From: Dyadobacter luteus
Lineage (GTDB): Bacteria; Bacteroidota; Bacteroidia; Cytophagales; Spirosomataceae
Reading direction: 5' to 3'
DNA length: 64,000 nucleotides
Assembly (NCBI RefSeq): GCF_003383615.1
Contig: NZ_QNUL01000032.1
Location: forward strand, 1 to 64,000
In this document: positions 56,032 through 63,937 of the stretch, one piece after another
Layout of the letters: each line of letters opens with the position of its first letter
Numbering within the stretch: position 1 is the first letter of the stretch
Notes under the pieces: model-generated
What the model saw: only the letters and a program-made list of their open reading frames with translations
Databases searched by the model: none
Told to the model about the DNA's origin: nothing
Made by a program: the position numbers and the translations under genes

Positions 56032-56341
56032 AATAATTTAATAGAGGGTAAAATTTAACTATACACTAAAAGATTTGTAACTAATGGTAATTAATAAGTA
56101 TCACTAGTTTGTTTGAACCGCCCACACATATCATGGCTGGCTATTTTTCAGTTTCTGGATCTCAGTTTTATAATCTGATAGAAATATCTGCACCTAAAAA
56201 ACCGCAAGTTACAAAAATAGACTTCCGTTCAAAGTAGAAATGAGCGAACGGCAAATTAAAGAAAAGTATGACTACACAGTATAGCCAAAATTAGAATCTG
56301 CCCCGCCCGCCGCCAGATCACCGAACCCCCAAAACGCAAAA
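56032..56341. other. 310-bp region between the lipoprotein and tRNA genes
   Basis: Non-coding. On the minus strand TATTTTTG (56212-56219) is a perfect TAnnTTTG box but lies about 180 bp upstream of the lipoprotein start. The right end (56300-56340) is suddenly C-rich. No second copy of the tRNA 3' end was found in it. Confidence 0.4.
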
Positions 56342-56367
56342 AAACCGCCTCATTGCTGAGGCGGTTT
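56342..56367 (-). terminator. Terminator of tRNA-Glu
   Basis: AAACCGCCTCA (56342-56352) pairs perfectly with TGAGGCGGTTT (56357-56367) around TTGC. On the minus strand the stem runs into TTTTTTTGCGTTTT. It lies 33 bp beyond the encoded CCA of the tRNA. Confidence 0.85.
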
Positions 56368-56402
56368 AAAAAGTGTTGAAAGTGCGTAAAACCGCAACTT
56401 GG

Positions 56403-56474
56403 TGACCCATAGGGGAATCGAACCCCTGTTTCAACCGTGAAAGGGTCGTGTCCTAACCGCTAGACGAATGGGCC
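56403..56474 (-). tRNA. tRNA-Glu (anticodon UUC)
   Basis: The minus strand folds into a full cloverleaf: acceptor GGCCCAT paired with ATGGGTC, D-arm around CTAGCGGTTAG, anticodon stem CGACC/GGTTG with loop CTTTCAC (anticodon TTC), and T-arm with GGTTCGATTCC. Discriminator A is at 56403 and CCA is encoded next (56402-56400). The short variable loop is class I. Confidence 0.97.
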
Positions 56475-56690
56475 GACTGGTCTCCTACTTCGTGGCGTTT
56501 TCAGCACTTTCTTTCACTTTTTCGTTCTCGTTTCCGTTAACGTGGTGCAAATATGCAGGGTTGCTTTTTAATATCCAAATGTCCAGGTAAAATAAATTTA
56601 ATAATTTTTTCACATTACTCATTATCAGCACGTTTCAAATAAAAGTTTTTTTTAGCATCTCCCGCGTTCACGTAAATTCTACGATATTTC

Positions 56691-56698
56691 TAAATTTG
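56691..56698 (+). promoter_or_regulatory. -7 promoter box of the M14 peptidase gene
   Basis: TAAATTTG is a perfect TAnnTTTG match, 38 bp upstream of the ATG at 56737. The -33 element is poorly conserved. Confidence 0.45.
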
Positions 56699-56736
56699 AG
56701 TAGTCCTAATTTCTTTTTAACACCACAGGCCCAATT

Positions 56737-59226
56737 ATGACCAGATATCTTTATTCACTTCTTCTTTTACTATTCATCCTGCCCGCGAAGGCGCAACAAC
56801 AAACTCCCGATCAATATCTCGGCTATCCGCTGGGATCTAAGTTTACCTACCACCATCAGATCATCGATTATATAAAGCTTCTGGCGGCTCAGAATCCGGA
56901 TCGCGTGAAGATCATCCAGTATGGTTCTACTAACGAAGGCAGACCGCTTCTTACGGCCTTTATATCTTCTGCCGAAAACATGTCCAATCTGGAAACAATC
57001 AGAACCAATCACCTGAAGAGTATCCGGATGATGGATGGCAAGCCCGAAGGAAAGGTGATTCCTATCACCTGGCTTAGCTACAACGTACATGGCAACGAGG
57101 CTGTTTCGGCAAATTCCAGCATGAAGGTGGTTTATGAATTGCTGAACAAACAAAACACGGTGACACAGGAAATCCTGAAAAACACCGTCGTGATTATTGA
57201 TCCATGCCAGAATCCTGATGGTTACGAAAGATATACGCAGTGGTACAACCGCTACCAGAATGCCGTTCCTGATGTGACACCGTTCGCATTGGAGCATGAT
57301 GAACCGTGGCCGGGCGGGCGTTTCAACCATTACCTGTTCGACCTGAACCGCGACTGGGCATGGCAAACACAAAAGGAAACGAAAGCGCGTATTGAGCTAT
57401 ACAATCAGTGGATGCCACATCTGCATGCCGATTTCCATGAAATGGGCTCCAACAGAAGTTATTATTTCCCTCCAGCTGCCAAGCCTTTCCACAAGGACAT
57501 TACGTCTTGGCAGCGTGAGTTTAATGAGCTCGTAGGCGAAAACTGCCGCCGTTATTTTGACAAAAACAACTGGGCCTATTTTACCCGTTACAACTACGAT
57601 TTGTTTTACCCAAGCTATGGCGACACCTGGCCATCATTCAACGGCGCTATCGGTATCACTTATGAACAAGCTGGTGGCGGAGCGGCTGGTTTGGCTATTG
57701 AACGTAAATCGGAAAAAGACACACTAACGTTGGTAAGCCGTATTGATCACCACTTTGCGACGAGTCTGGCTACACTGGAAGCAGTAGCTTCCCGCAAGGA
57801 TAAGATCGTAAGTGAATTTGTGAAATTCCATGAAGATGCAACTACCAATCCTGCCGGACCTTTCAAATCCTATGTAATCAAAACGAAAGGCAATGAAGAG
57901 CGCGTGAGATCTTTTACGGAATGGTTGAAGAAACAGGGCTTCCAATATGGCCAGGCAGGAAAAGCGATCACAACAAAAGGAACTGAGTTGAGCAGCTCTA
58001 CGGATCAGTCCGTGAAGATCGAAAACAACGACCTTGTGATCTCTGCCTATCAGCCTAAATCCAATCTGTTGCGGGTACTTTTTGAAACCAAACCGGTTTT
58101 GGAAGACTCCGTTACCTATGATCTTACCAGCTGGGGAATTTCTTATCTGTTCGGTTTAAAAACATACGGATTGAAAGAAAAGCTGGTTCCAGCCACCTAT
58201 CAGGCAACTCCGGTTGACAATAAAGTACCTGCTTCTTCTCCCTACGCGTATCTGGCAAGGTGGTCGGATGTGGAAGATGTGGTATTCCTTTCCGAACTGT
58301 TGAAACGTAATTTCCTGGTAAGAAGCTCCAATGTTCCTTTCGAAATGAACAATGTGAAGTATGATGCCGGAACACTGGTGATTACAAAGAAAAGCAACAA
58401 TCAGCCTGACTTCGATCAGCAAATTGCCGCGCTTGCCAACAAACATCATGTACAACTGACATTGGCTACTACAGGTTTTGTTACCGAAGGAGCCGATTTC
58501 GGTTCGGAATTTGTTCCTGTAATCACCTCACCAAAAGTGGTTACTGTAGCCGGACCGGGCGTATCTGCTACGTCATTCGGTTCTGTATGGCATTACTTCG
58601 AACAGCAGATTCAGTATCCGATGACACTGGTAGATCCGGGCAAACTGTCCGCTTTGCCATGGAGTGAAGTTGACGTATTGATTCTGCCGGCAGGTCGTTA
58701 TTCTAATATTCTGACAGACAAAGTATTGGAACAAATCCAGGATTGGGTTAAAAAAGGTGGAAAACTGATTTCCATGGAAGGTGCCAACAATGCGCTGTTG
58801 AACAAACCTGGCTTTGGCATCGCTAAAAAAATGACTGATAAAGGTAAAGAGCCTGATGTATTCAAAAAATACGGAGAACAGGAAAGAGAAGAAACCAGCG
58901 ACTCATCACCGGGAAGTACTTTCAGCGTAACATTTGACCGCACGCACCCTATTTCTTTTGGTCTGAAACAGGAATATTATACACTCGTTAGAGATGCTTA
59001 TGATATTGAATTACTGAAAGATGGCTGGAATGTCGGCTATCTGAACGAGAAAGGATATATGGCAGGCTTCGTGGGCGAACGTATGACGGGCAAATTGAAA
59101 AACACGCTCATCTTTGGCGCTCAGCCCGTGGGTAAAGGACAGATCATTTACATGTTCGACGATCCTTTGTTCCGTGGTATGCTCTACGATGGTAAAATCC
59201 TTTTTGCCAACGCATTATTCAGATAA
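56737..59226 (+). CDS. M14 family zinc carboxypeptidase, exported
   Basis: An 829-residue secreted or periplasmic metallopeptidase. Signal peptide to about residue 19 (LYSLLLLLFILPAKA). The M14 domain (about 35-350) has the zinc pair H118 and E121 in YNVHGNEAVS, the third ligand in HLHADFHEMGS (H230 or H234), and the catalytic Glu expected in GITYEQAGG. The remaining 450 residues include a region like a glutamine-amidotransferase/Rossmann fold (about 640-760: VDVLILPAGRYSNIL, GGKLISMEGA), a combination common in Bacteroidota M14 proteins. It removes C-terminal residues from peptides; the role is probably nutritional. Confidence 0.92.
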   Translation: MTRYLYSLLLLLFILPAKAQQQTPDQYLGYPLGSKFTYHHQIIDYIKLLAAQNPDRVKIIQYGSTNEGRPLLTAFISSAENMSNLETIRTNHLKSIRMMDGKPEGKVIPITWLSYNVHGNEAVSANSSMKVVYELLNKQNTVTQEILKNTVVIIDPCQNPDGYERYTQWYNRYQNAVPDVTPFALEHDEPWPGGRFNHYLFDLNRDWAWQTQKETKARIELYNQWMPHLHADFHEMGSNRSYYFPPAAKPFHKDITSWQREFNELVGENCRRYFDKNNWAYFTRYNYDLFYPSYGDTWPSFNGAIGITYEQAGGGAAGLAIERKSEKDTLTLVSRIDHHFATSLATLEAVASRKDKIVSEFVKFHEDATTNPAGPFKSYVIKTKGNEERVRSFTEWLKKQGFQYGQAGKAITTKGTELSSSTDQSVKIENNDLVISAYQPKSNLLRVLFETKPVLEDSVTYDLTSWGISYLFGLKTYGLKEKLVPATYQATPVDNKVPASSPYAYLARWSDVEDVVFLSELLKRNFLVRSSNVPFEMNNVKYDAGTLVITKKSNNQPDFDQQIAALANKHHVQLTLATTGFVTEGADFGSEFVPVITSPKVVTVAGPGVSATSFGSVWHYFEQQIQYPMTLVDPGKLSALPWSEVDVLILPAGRYSNILTDKVLEQIQDWVKKGGKLISMEGANNALLNKPGFGIAKKMTDKGKEPDVFKKYGEQEREETSDSSPGSTFSVTFDRTHPISFGLKQEYYTLVRDAYDIELLKDGWNVGYLNEKGYMAGFVGERMTGKLKNTLIFGAQPVGKGQIIYMFDDPLFRGMLYDGKILFANALFR

Positions 59227-59232
59227 CACCTG

Positions 59233-59270
59233 ATGGCAATCCGGTTTCAGATAAAAAACCGGATTGCCAT
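59233..59270. terminator. Perfect 15-bp hairpin shared by convergent M14 and aroQ genes
   Basis: ATGGCAATCCGGTTT (59233-59247) and AAACCGGATTGCCAT (59256-59270) pair perfectly around an 8-nt loop. The right arm lies inside the aroQ coding sequence (residues MAIRF near its end) and the aroQ stop codon falls at the loop, so both genes use one hairpin. Confidence 0.8.
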
Positions 59271-59663
59271 TTCATAACCTTTCAAACCTAATCCGCAGAT
59301 CATGCCTTTGCAACGGCTGGTGAGGTAACTGTGGTGACGGAATGCTTCCCGTGCATGAATATTTGAAATATGTACCTCCACCGCAGGCGTGGTTACTGAT
59401 GATAAGGCATCTGCCAAAGCCACCGATGTATGGGTGTATCCTCCGGCATTGATAATAATCCCGTCAAAGCTGAAACCTACCTCATGAATTTTATCGATCA
59501 AAGCACCTTCATGATTCGATTGAAAATAGTGCAAATCGTGCTCAGGAAACAATAGTTTTAGCTTTTCGAAGTAATCTTCAAACGACTCATTTCCATAAAC
59601 ACCCGGTTCTCTCTTTCCCAACAAGTTCAGGTTAGGACCATTCAGAATTAATATTTTTTTCAT
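59247..59663 (-). CDS. aroQ: Type II 3-dehydroquinate dehydratase
   Basis: A 138-residue shikimate-pathway enzyme converting 3-dehydroquinate to 3-dehydroshikimate. Conserved parts: ILILNGPNLNLLGKREPGVYG with the catalytic Tyr and Arg loop, FQSNHEGALIDKIH, INAGGYTHTSVALADAL, and VEVHISNIHARE with the catalytic His. I chose the ATG at 59663 (MKKILILNGPNLN) rather than the GTG three codons upstream. The end is part of a shared hairpin with the convergent gene. Confidence 0.95.
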   Translation of the reverse strand: MKKILILNGPNLNLLGKREPGVYGNESFEDYFEKLKLLFPEHDLHYFQSNHEGALIDKIHEVGFSFDGIIINAGGYTHTSVALADALSSVTTPAVEVHISNIHAREAFRHHSYLTSRCKGMICGLGLKGYEMAIRFFI

Positions 59664-59762
59664 CTCAGCCACTTTTTATAAGCTCTTCAATTTCTCTGAT
59701 GAGGCCGGATTGGCATTTACTGCATAATATTGCAGTTCCATTAACCGGCGACTCAACACATC

Positions 59763-60659
59763 ATGTGGCAAAGCTACATCAAACATTTCAAAAATTATCT
59801 GCGGCTGGAAAGGTCATTTTCTGACAACTCCATTCAGGCATATATCCGCGATATAGAGAAGCTTGTTGAGTATCTGGAGCTGAGCAAGACAAACGTGGGT
59901 CCCAGGGAAGTGCAGGAAGAAAACCTGCTGGCATTCCTGAAATACATCTCAGAGCTCGGGCTCGCAGCACATACGCAAGCGAGAATGCTGTCGGGAATCA
60001 AAGCATTTTACCGGTATATGTTGCTGGAAAATGAAATTCAGGAAGATCCGACTGAACTGATCGACGCCCCACGATTACCCAGAAAACTTCCTGATGTACT
60101 CTCTTATGAAGATATTGAGCAGATCATTGAGGTTATAGACCATTCGACTCCGGAAGGTACCCGGAACAGAGCCATCATTGAGACATTGTACAGCACAGGT
60201 TTGCGGGTTTCAGAATTGGTTGACTTGCAGCTCACCAACTGCCAGTTCGATATAGGATTTATACGTGTATTAGGAAAAGGAGACAAAATGCGACTGGTTC
60301 CGATAGGACACGATGCTATTAAATACATCAACCTCTATCTGGAACATGTCCGGCGTGATATGCCGATTCAAAAAGGAAGTGAGGATATTGTGTTCCTGAA
60401 CCGGAGAGGCAAACAGCTTACGCGGGTCATGATTTTCCTGATCATCAAAGACGCCGCGGAAAAAGCAGGCATTCATAAAAAAGTAAGCCCTCACACCTTC
60501 AGACATTCATTTGCGACACATCTGGTAGAAGGTGGTGCAAGTTTGAGGGCTGTACAGGAAATGCTTGGTCATGAATCGATTACGACTACCGAAATATATA
60601 CCCATCTGGATCGGGAGTATCTCCGCCAGATTATCACAGAGTTTCATCCGAGAGGGTGA
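59763..60659 (+). CDS. xerD: Tyrosine recombinase XerD-type
   Basis: A 298-residue site-specific recombinase of standard Xer length. N-terminal SAM-like DNA-binding domain (about 5-90, FKNYLRLERSFSDNSIQAYI). Catalytic residues: R148 in STGLRVSEL, Lys in LGKGDKMRL, H244 and R247 in HTFRHSFATH, H270 in LGHESITTTEIY and nucleophile Y279. The C-terminus is that of XerC/D proteins that resolve chromosome dimers at dif; it lies in a core-gene context, not next to phage genes. XerC or XerD cannot be told with certainty; single-member Bacteroidota Xer are usually called XerD. Confidence 0.9.
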   Translation: MWQSYIKHFKNYLRLERSFSDNSIQAYIRDIEKLVEYLELSKTNVGPREVQEENLLAFLKYISELGLAAHTQARMLSGIKAFYRYMLLENEIQEDPTELIDAPRLPRKLPDVLSYEDIEQIIEVIDHSTPEGTRNRAIIETLYSTGLRVSELVDLQLTNCQFDIGFIRVLGKGDKMRLVPIGHDAIKYINLYLEHVRRDMPIQKGSEDIVFLNRRGKQLTRVMIFLIIKDAAEKAGIHKKVSPHTFRHSFATHLVEGGASLRAVQEMLGHESITTTEIYTHLDREYLRQIITEFHPRG

Positions 60660-60696
60660 ATTTGTGAGTCTGATGTGATCTGTAATCTGAAGGAAT

Positions 60697-61113
60697 TATT
60701 CCGGTGCGCTGCACCTTATGACTATATCACCGGTTACTTTTCTACAAATATTTCGGCGCGCTGCGCCTTTCCTGCTTTAATATTTGGGTATCACAAATTT
60801 CGATACGCTCTACCTTCTTTTATACAAAAATTCCTACTCGCTACGCCTTTGATTATTTCTCTGGCTGGATTTCTACAAATATTTCGGCGCGCTGCGCCTT
60901 TCTTGCCTTAATATTTTGGTATCACAAATTTCGATACGCTCTACCTTCTTTTATATAAAAATTCCTATTCACTACGCCTTTGATTACTTCTCTGGCTGGA
61001 TTTCTATAAATATTTCGGCGCGCTGCACATTTAACTGCAAGGTGCGTAGCACCGAAATGTTTGTAGAAATAATAATCATCTACAGCAATTCTGAGGTGCA
61101 GCGCACCGGAATA
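60697..61113. repeat. Composite palindromic repeat array with 131-bp period and 20-bp terminal inverted repeats
   Basis: A 131-bp unit repeats in tandem: TCTACAAATATTTCGGCGCG at 60741, again at 60872, and with changes at 61003. The block is bounded by a perfect inverted repeat, TATTCCGGTGCGCTGCACCT (60697-60716) and its complement (61094-61113). Palindromes of the form GGYGC-NNN-GCRCC lie at 60703-60715, 60755-60767, 60886-60898, 61041-61053 and 61095-61107, with a damaged one at 61017-61029. Weaker relatives lie between them around 60807, 60840, 60938 and 60971. The stretch 61001-61073 is itself a large imperfect hairpin. No coding frame of note. It fills the gap between xerD and the small gene at 61131. 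Confidence 0.85.
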
Positions 61114-61130
61114 CTATACACTATCCAAAC

Positions 61131-61334
61131 TCACTTCACTTCTTCCAGCAAGGAATCCAGCTTCAGCGAATCAGAATCCGGCAACGCACCGGGCATGGCA
61201 CGTTTGAGCTGCTTTGGTTTATTCCAGGGTGCTGTTGTACGGCTCGACATATCATAACTGATATAAAGAAACAGCGATACAAAAGCGATAAATACAACGA
61301 TGAAAATCCTGCGATTTCTATTCTGGTTACTCAT
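61131..61334 (-). CDS. Small single-span membrane protein
   Basis: A 67-residue protein with a basic N-terminus (MSNQNRNRRI), one membrane helix (about 11-27, IFIVVFIAFVSLFLYIS) and a polar C-terminal tail with an acidic end (DSDSLKLDSLLEEVK). Its start overlaps the end of the SixA gene by 8 bp, which supports it being real and translated by coupling. Function unknown. Confidence 0.6.
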   Translation of the reverse strand: MSNQNRNRRIFIVVFIAFVSLFLYISYDMSSRTTAPWNKPKQLKRAMPGALPDSDSLKLDSLLEEVK

Positions 61335-61845
61335 TCTCTCCTTGTGCTTTAATTACATCTTTTGGAGTGGTATAAGAAACAAACACACCCGTTTTTGCGG
61401 AAACTTCGTCCCACTCCAGATTCTTGAAATTTAAAATAACGGCACTCCCCTTTTTCATCGAACCCAAATCTTTACCCGACAAATACTCTGCGAAATAGGT
61501 AATATCAGGATTGTGTCCAAAAAGGATCAATACCGACGTTTCTTTGGGTGTATCGTTGATCGCCGCCAGATAAGCTTTTGGTCCGCCATTGTATAATGAT
61601 TCCGTCTGTACAATTTGGGAGATATCCACCCTTAACTGATCTGCAACCACTTCAGCCGTTTTGTAGGCGCGTGCCGCACTGCTGGTGATGAAACGGTCAG
61701 GTTTGATATCATTCTGGCTAAACCACTTCCCCATTACTGCCGCTTCCGACAATCCTTTGCTAACCAGCTGTCTGTCGAAATCTTTCACACGAAAATTGTC
61801 TTCTTCTGCGGAGGCGTGGCGAACCAGAATTAATGTCTTGCTCAT
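61327..61845 (-). CDS. sixA: SixA-type phosphohistidine phosphatase
   Basis: A 172-residue protein of the histidine phosphatase superfamily: H10 in the LVRHASAEED motif, conserved Arg in RFITSSAARAYKTAEV and the second His in LILFGHNPDI. SixA removes phosphate from histidine phosphotransfer proteins. It is divergent from sppA. The high density of two-component systems in the window makes such a phosphatase notable, but no link is proven. Its last 8 bp overlap the small membrane protein gene. Confidence 0.9.
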   Translation of the reverse strand: MSKTLILVRHASAEEDNFRVKDFDRQLVSKGLSEAAVMGKWFSQNDIKPDRFITSSAARAYKTAEVVADQLRVDISQIVQTESLYNGGPKAYLAAINDTPKETSVLILFGHNPDITYFAEYLSGKDLGSMKKGSAVILNFKNLEWDEVSAKTGVFVSYTTPKDVIKAQGENE

Positions 61846-61897
61846 AGAGATAGATAGGTTAAATGATAGTGAACAGGTTTAGTAATTGGTATGGGTA

Positions 61898-61905
61898 CAA
61901 ATATA
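61898..61905 (-). promoter_or_regulatory. -7 box upstream of sixA
   Basis: The minus-strand octamer is TATATTTG, a perfect TAnnTTTG match, 52 bp upstream of the sixA start. No -33 TTTG is clear. Confidence 0.4.
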
Positions 61906-61986
61906 CTTGAAAACATATTTGACCACTTAATACTCAGAAAATACCTTTTGACATTATTTGTGCATCTAACTGCTACATTTAATGAT

Positions 61987-61994
61987 TAATTTTG
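61987..61994 (+). promoter_or_regulatory. -7 box upstream of sppA
   Basis: TAATTTTG is a perfect TAnnTTTG match, 45 bp before the sppA ATG at 62040. TTTG occurs upstream at 61957-61960, a somewhat long 26-bp spacing for a -33 element. The box lying at 61987 argues against starting sppA at 61992. Confidence 0.45.
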
Positions 61995-62039
61995 TTGGCA
62001 AGATATCACAGAACAATCAAATCAACGGATTATATCAGT

Positions 62040-63806
62040 ATGTTACAATTCCTCAAATATGTACTCGCCACGATCGTCGGGCTATTCCTTTTCTTCATTG
62101 TATCCATATTTGTGCTTGCCGGAGTTGGGGCAATGTTCTCTTCCGACGACAAAGTAGTGGTATCCGAAAAATCAGTACTTAAGCTGGATCTGAACAAACC
62201 TATTCAGGAAGTTGGAGTTGAAAATCCGTTCGACGGACTCGGTGGACCATTTTCCGGAAACGAAAGTACGATTGGTTTGAAAGACATTACTGATGCATTG
62301 AAAAATGCGCAGAAGGATGACAAAATTAAAGGGATATACCTGAAAGTAGAAAACCCTCAGGCGGGATGGGCTACACTGGAAGAGATTCGCAGTCAGCTTC
62401 TTGAATTTAAAAAATCTAAAAAGTTTGTGGTTACTTACGGAGAAATGTTCTCTGAAAAAGGCTACTATATAGCTTCTGCGGCTGATAAAATATATCTCAA
62501 TCCAGCCGGCGGAATGGAATGGAACGGATTGTCTGCTGAATACAGCTTCTTCAAGGGAACATTTGACAAGCTGGGTGTGAAACCTGAGATCTTCCGCGTG
62601 GGAGAATTTAAAAGTGCAATCGAAATGTTCGCTCGTAAAGACATGAGTGAAGCCAGCAAAAAACAGTCCCTGGAACTTATCACTGCAATCAACGACCACT
62701 ATCTTCAGAAGGTATCTGCGTCCAGAGGCATTCCGGTAGCCACATTGAAAGGTCTTGCCGATTCCCTTAAAGTGGAAAATCCTGAGTCTGCGCTTAAAAA
62801 CAAACTTGTGACAAATTTGGGTTACTGGGATGAGTTTGAGAATTACATGAAAACTTCACTGAAAGTGGAGGCAAAGAAAGAAATTACCTATATAGGTGTT
62901 GATAAATACCTGAAAAGTGGGGATTCATCAACAGATGGAGATTTCAACAAACGCATTGCTGTATTGGTTGCTGAAGGTGAAATTGTAAGCGGCGATAATT
63001 CTGATGGTGGTATTGCTTCGGATAAGTTTGTGAAAGAGCTTAAAAAGCTGCGTGACAACGATAAGATCAAAGCGATTGTATTGAGAATTAACTCACCTGG
63101 GGGAAGTGCGCTGGCATCTGATGTGATGTGGAGAGAAATTCAGCTGACTTCAAAAACTAAGCCCGTTATCGCGTCTATGTCTGATGTGGCTGCATCGGGA
63201 GGTTATTATATGGCGATGGGTTGTAACAAGATCGTCGCTCAACCGAATACCATTACCGGTTCGATCGGGATATTTGGTCTGATATTCAATGTTACGGATT
63301 TCATGAACAATAAGCTTGGCGTTACTTTTGACGGTGTGGGTACCAATCCACACGCCGACTGGCCAACTGCAACCCGCGAAATGTCCGATTTCGAGAAAGC
63401 AATGATCCAGAAAAGTGTGAATGAAGGCTACGAGAAATTCACTTCGAAAGCTGCTGCAGGTCGTAAGATGCCGGTTGAAAAACTTAAAACGCTGGCTCAG
63501 GGACGTGTTTGGTCAGGAGTTGAAGCAAAGGGTAACGGCCTGGTGGATGAACTTGGAGGAGTAAACGAGGCAATAAAACTGGCAGCTACTTCCGCAAAAT
63601 TGAGTGAGGGCGACTACCGTGTACGCTACTATCCTGAGAAGAAAAAGCCGTTCGAAGAAATTCTGACAAAAATGATGGGTGATGAAGAAGAAAAGGCTCT
63701 AAACAAAAACTTCGGAGAACTTACTTCTTACGCCAAAATGTATAAAAAGCTCATGAACATGGGCGGTATGCAGGCAAGAATGCCGTTTGAGATGGTTATT
63801 AAGTAA
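62040..63806 (+). CDS. sppA: Signal peptide peptidase SppA, long (67-kDa) type
   Basis: A 588-residue inner-membrane serine/lysine protease that degrades leftover signal peptides. One N-terminal membrane helix (about 8-30, YVLATIVGLFLFFIVSIFVLAG), then two tandem S49 domains: N-terminal half (about 60-270, FSEKGYYIASAADKIYLNPA) and C-terminal half (about 305-520, VLRINSPGGSALASDVMWRE). The nucleophile is S386 in SDVAASGGYYMA; the general-base Lys is expected in the first half (K140 or nearby). I chose the ATG at 62040 over the upstream start at 61992, which overlaps the likely promoter. Monocistronic, followed by repeats and a hairpin. Confidence 0.93.
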   Translation: MLQFLKYVLATIVGLFLFFIVSIFVLAGVGAMFSSDDKVVVSEKSVLKLDLNKPIQEVGVENPFDGLGGPFSGNESTIGLKDITDALKNAQKDDKIKGIYLKVENPQAGWATLEEIRSQLLEFKKSKKFVVTYGEMFSEKGYYIASAADKIYLNPAGGMEWNGLSAEYSFFKGTFDKLGVKPEIFRVGEFKSAIEMFARKDMSEASKKQSLELITAINDHYLQKVSASRGIPVATLKGLADSLKVENPESALKNKLVTNLGYWDEFENYMKTSLKVEAKKEITYIGVDKYLKSGDSSTDGDFNKRIAVLVAEGEIVSGDNSDGGIASDKFVKELKKLRDNDKIKAIVLRINSPGGSALASDVMWREIQLTSKTKPVIASMSDVAASGGYYMAMGCNKIVAQPNTITGSIGIFGLIFNVTDFMNNKLGVTFDGVGTNPHADWPTATREMSDFEKAMIQKSVNEGYEKFTSKAAAGRKMPVEKLKTLAQGRVWSGVEAKGNGLVDELGGVNEAIKLAATSAKLSEGDYRVRYYPEKKKPFEEILTKMMGDEEEKALNKNFGELTSYAKMYKKLMNMGGMQARMPFEMVIK

Positions 63807-63842
63807 GTAAGTAGAGAAGTTAAGTAGGTAAAGAAGTTAGGC
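63803..63842. repeat. Degenerate AAGTAAG/AAGAAGTTAG short repeats
   Basis: Immediately after sppA the sequence consists of variants of 'aagtaag' and 'gaagttaagtag' joined together (AAGTAAGTAGAGAAGTTAAG, then GTAAAGAAGTTAG). Related copies occur at about 63953-63975. It looks like slippage-prone simple sequence. Confidence 0.5.
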
Positions 63843-63853
63843 GGTGGATTTAT

Positions 63854-63876
63854 CACCCTGAGCCTGTCGAAGGGCC
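63854..63876. repeat. Dispersed CACCCTGAGCCTGTCGAAGGG-type repeat
   Basis: CCCTGAGCCTGTCGAAGGG is near-palindromic and matches a short element I recall as recurring very widely in Bacteroidota and other genomes in intergenic positions. Only one copy was seen in this window. Confidence 0.5.
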
Positions 63877-63904
63877 TAACAGTTTACTTCTTCAAGAAAA
63901 TCAA

Positions 63905-63937
63905 AAAATCCCTCCTATGAAAAATAAGGGGGATTTT
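63905..63937 (+). terminator. Hairpin downstream of sppA
   Basis: AAAATCCCTCCT (63905-63916) pairs with AAGGGGGATTTT (63926-63937) with one wobble and one mismatch, followed by GCTTTT. It is about 100 bp after the sppA stop. Beyond it to 64000 nothing is recognisable. Confidence 0.6.

Noticed and set aside
56400..56430. Attachment-site duplication of the tRNA-Glu 3' end
   Set aside because: I looked for a second copy of AGGGGAATCGAACCCC in the AT-rich region to the left and did not find one by eye, and no integrase gene is present in the window next to it.
60741..61030. CRISPR-like array between xerD and the sixA gene
   Set aside because: The repeats are 131 bp, directly adjoining and without unique spacers; no cas genes are present. 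It fits a duplicated palindromic element instead.
61992..62039. Longer sppA start at 61992
   Set aside because: It overlaps a perfect TAnnTTTG promoter box and adds polar residues before the membrane helix; MLQFLKYVLATIVG at 62040 is the normal start.
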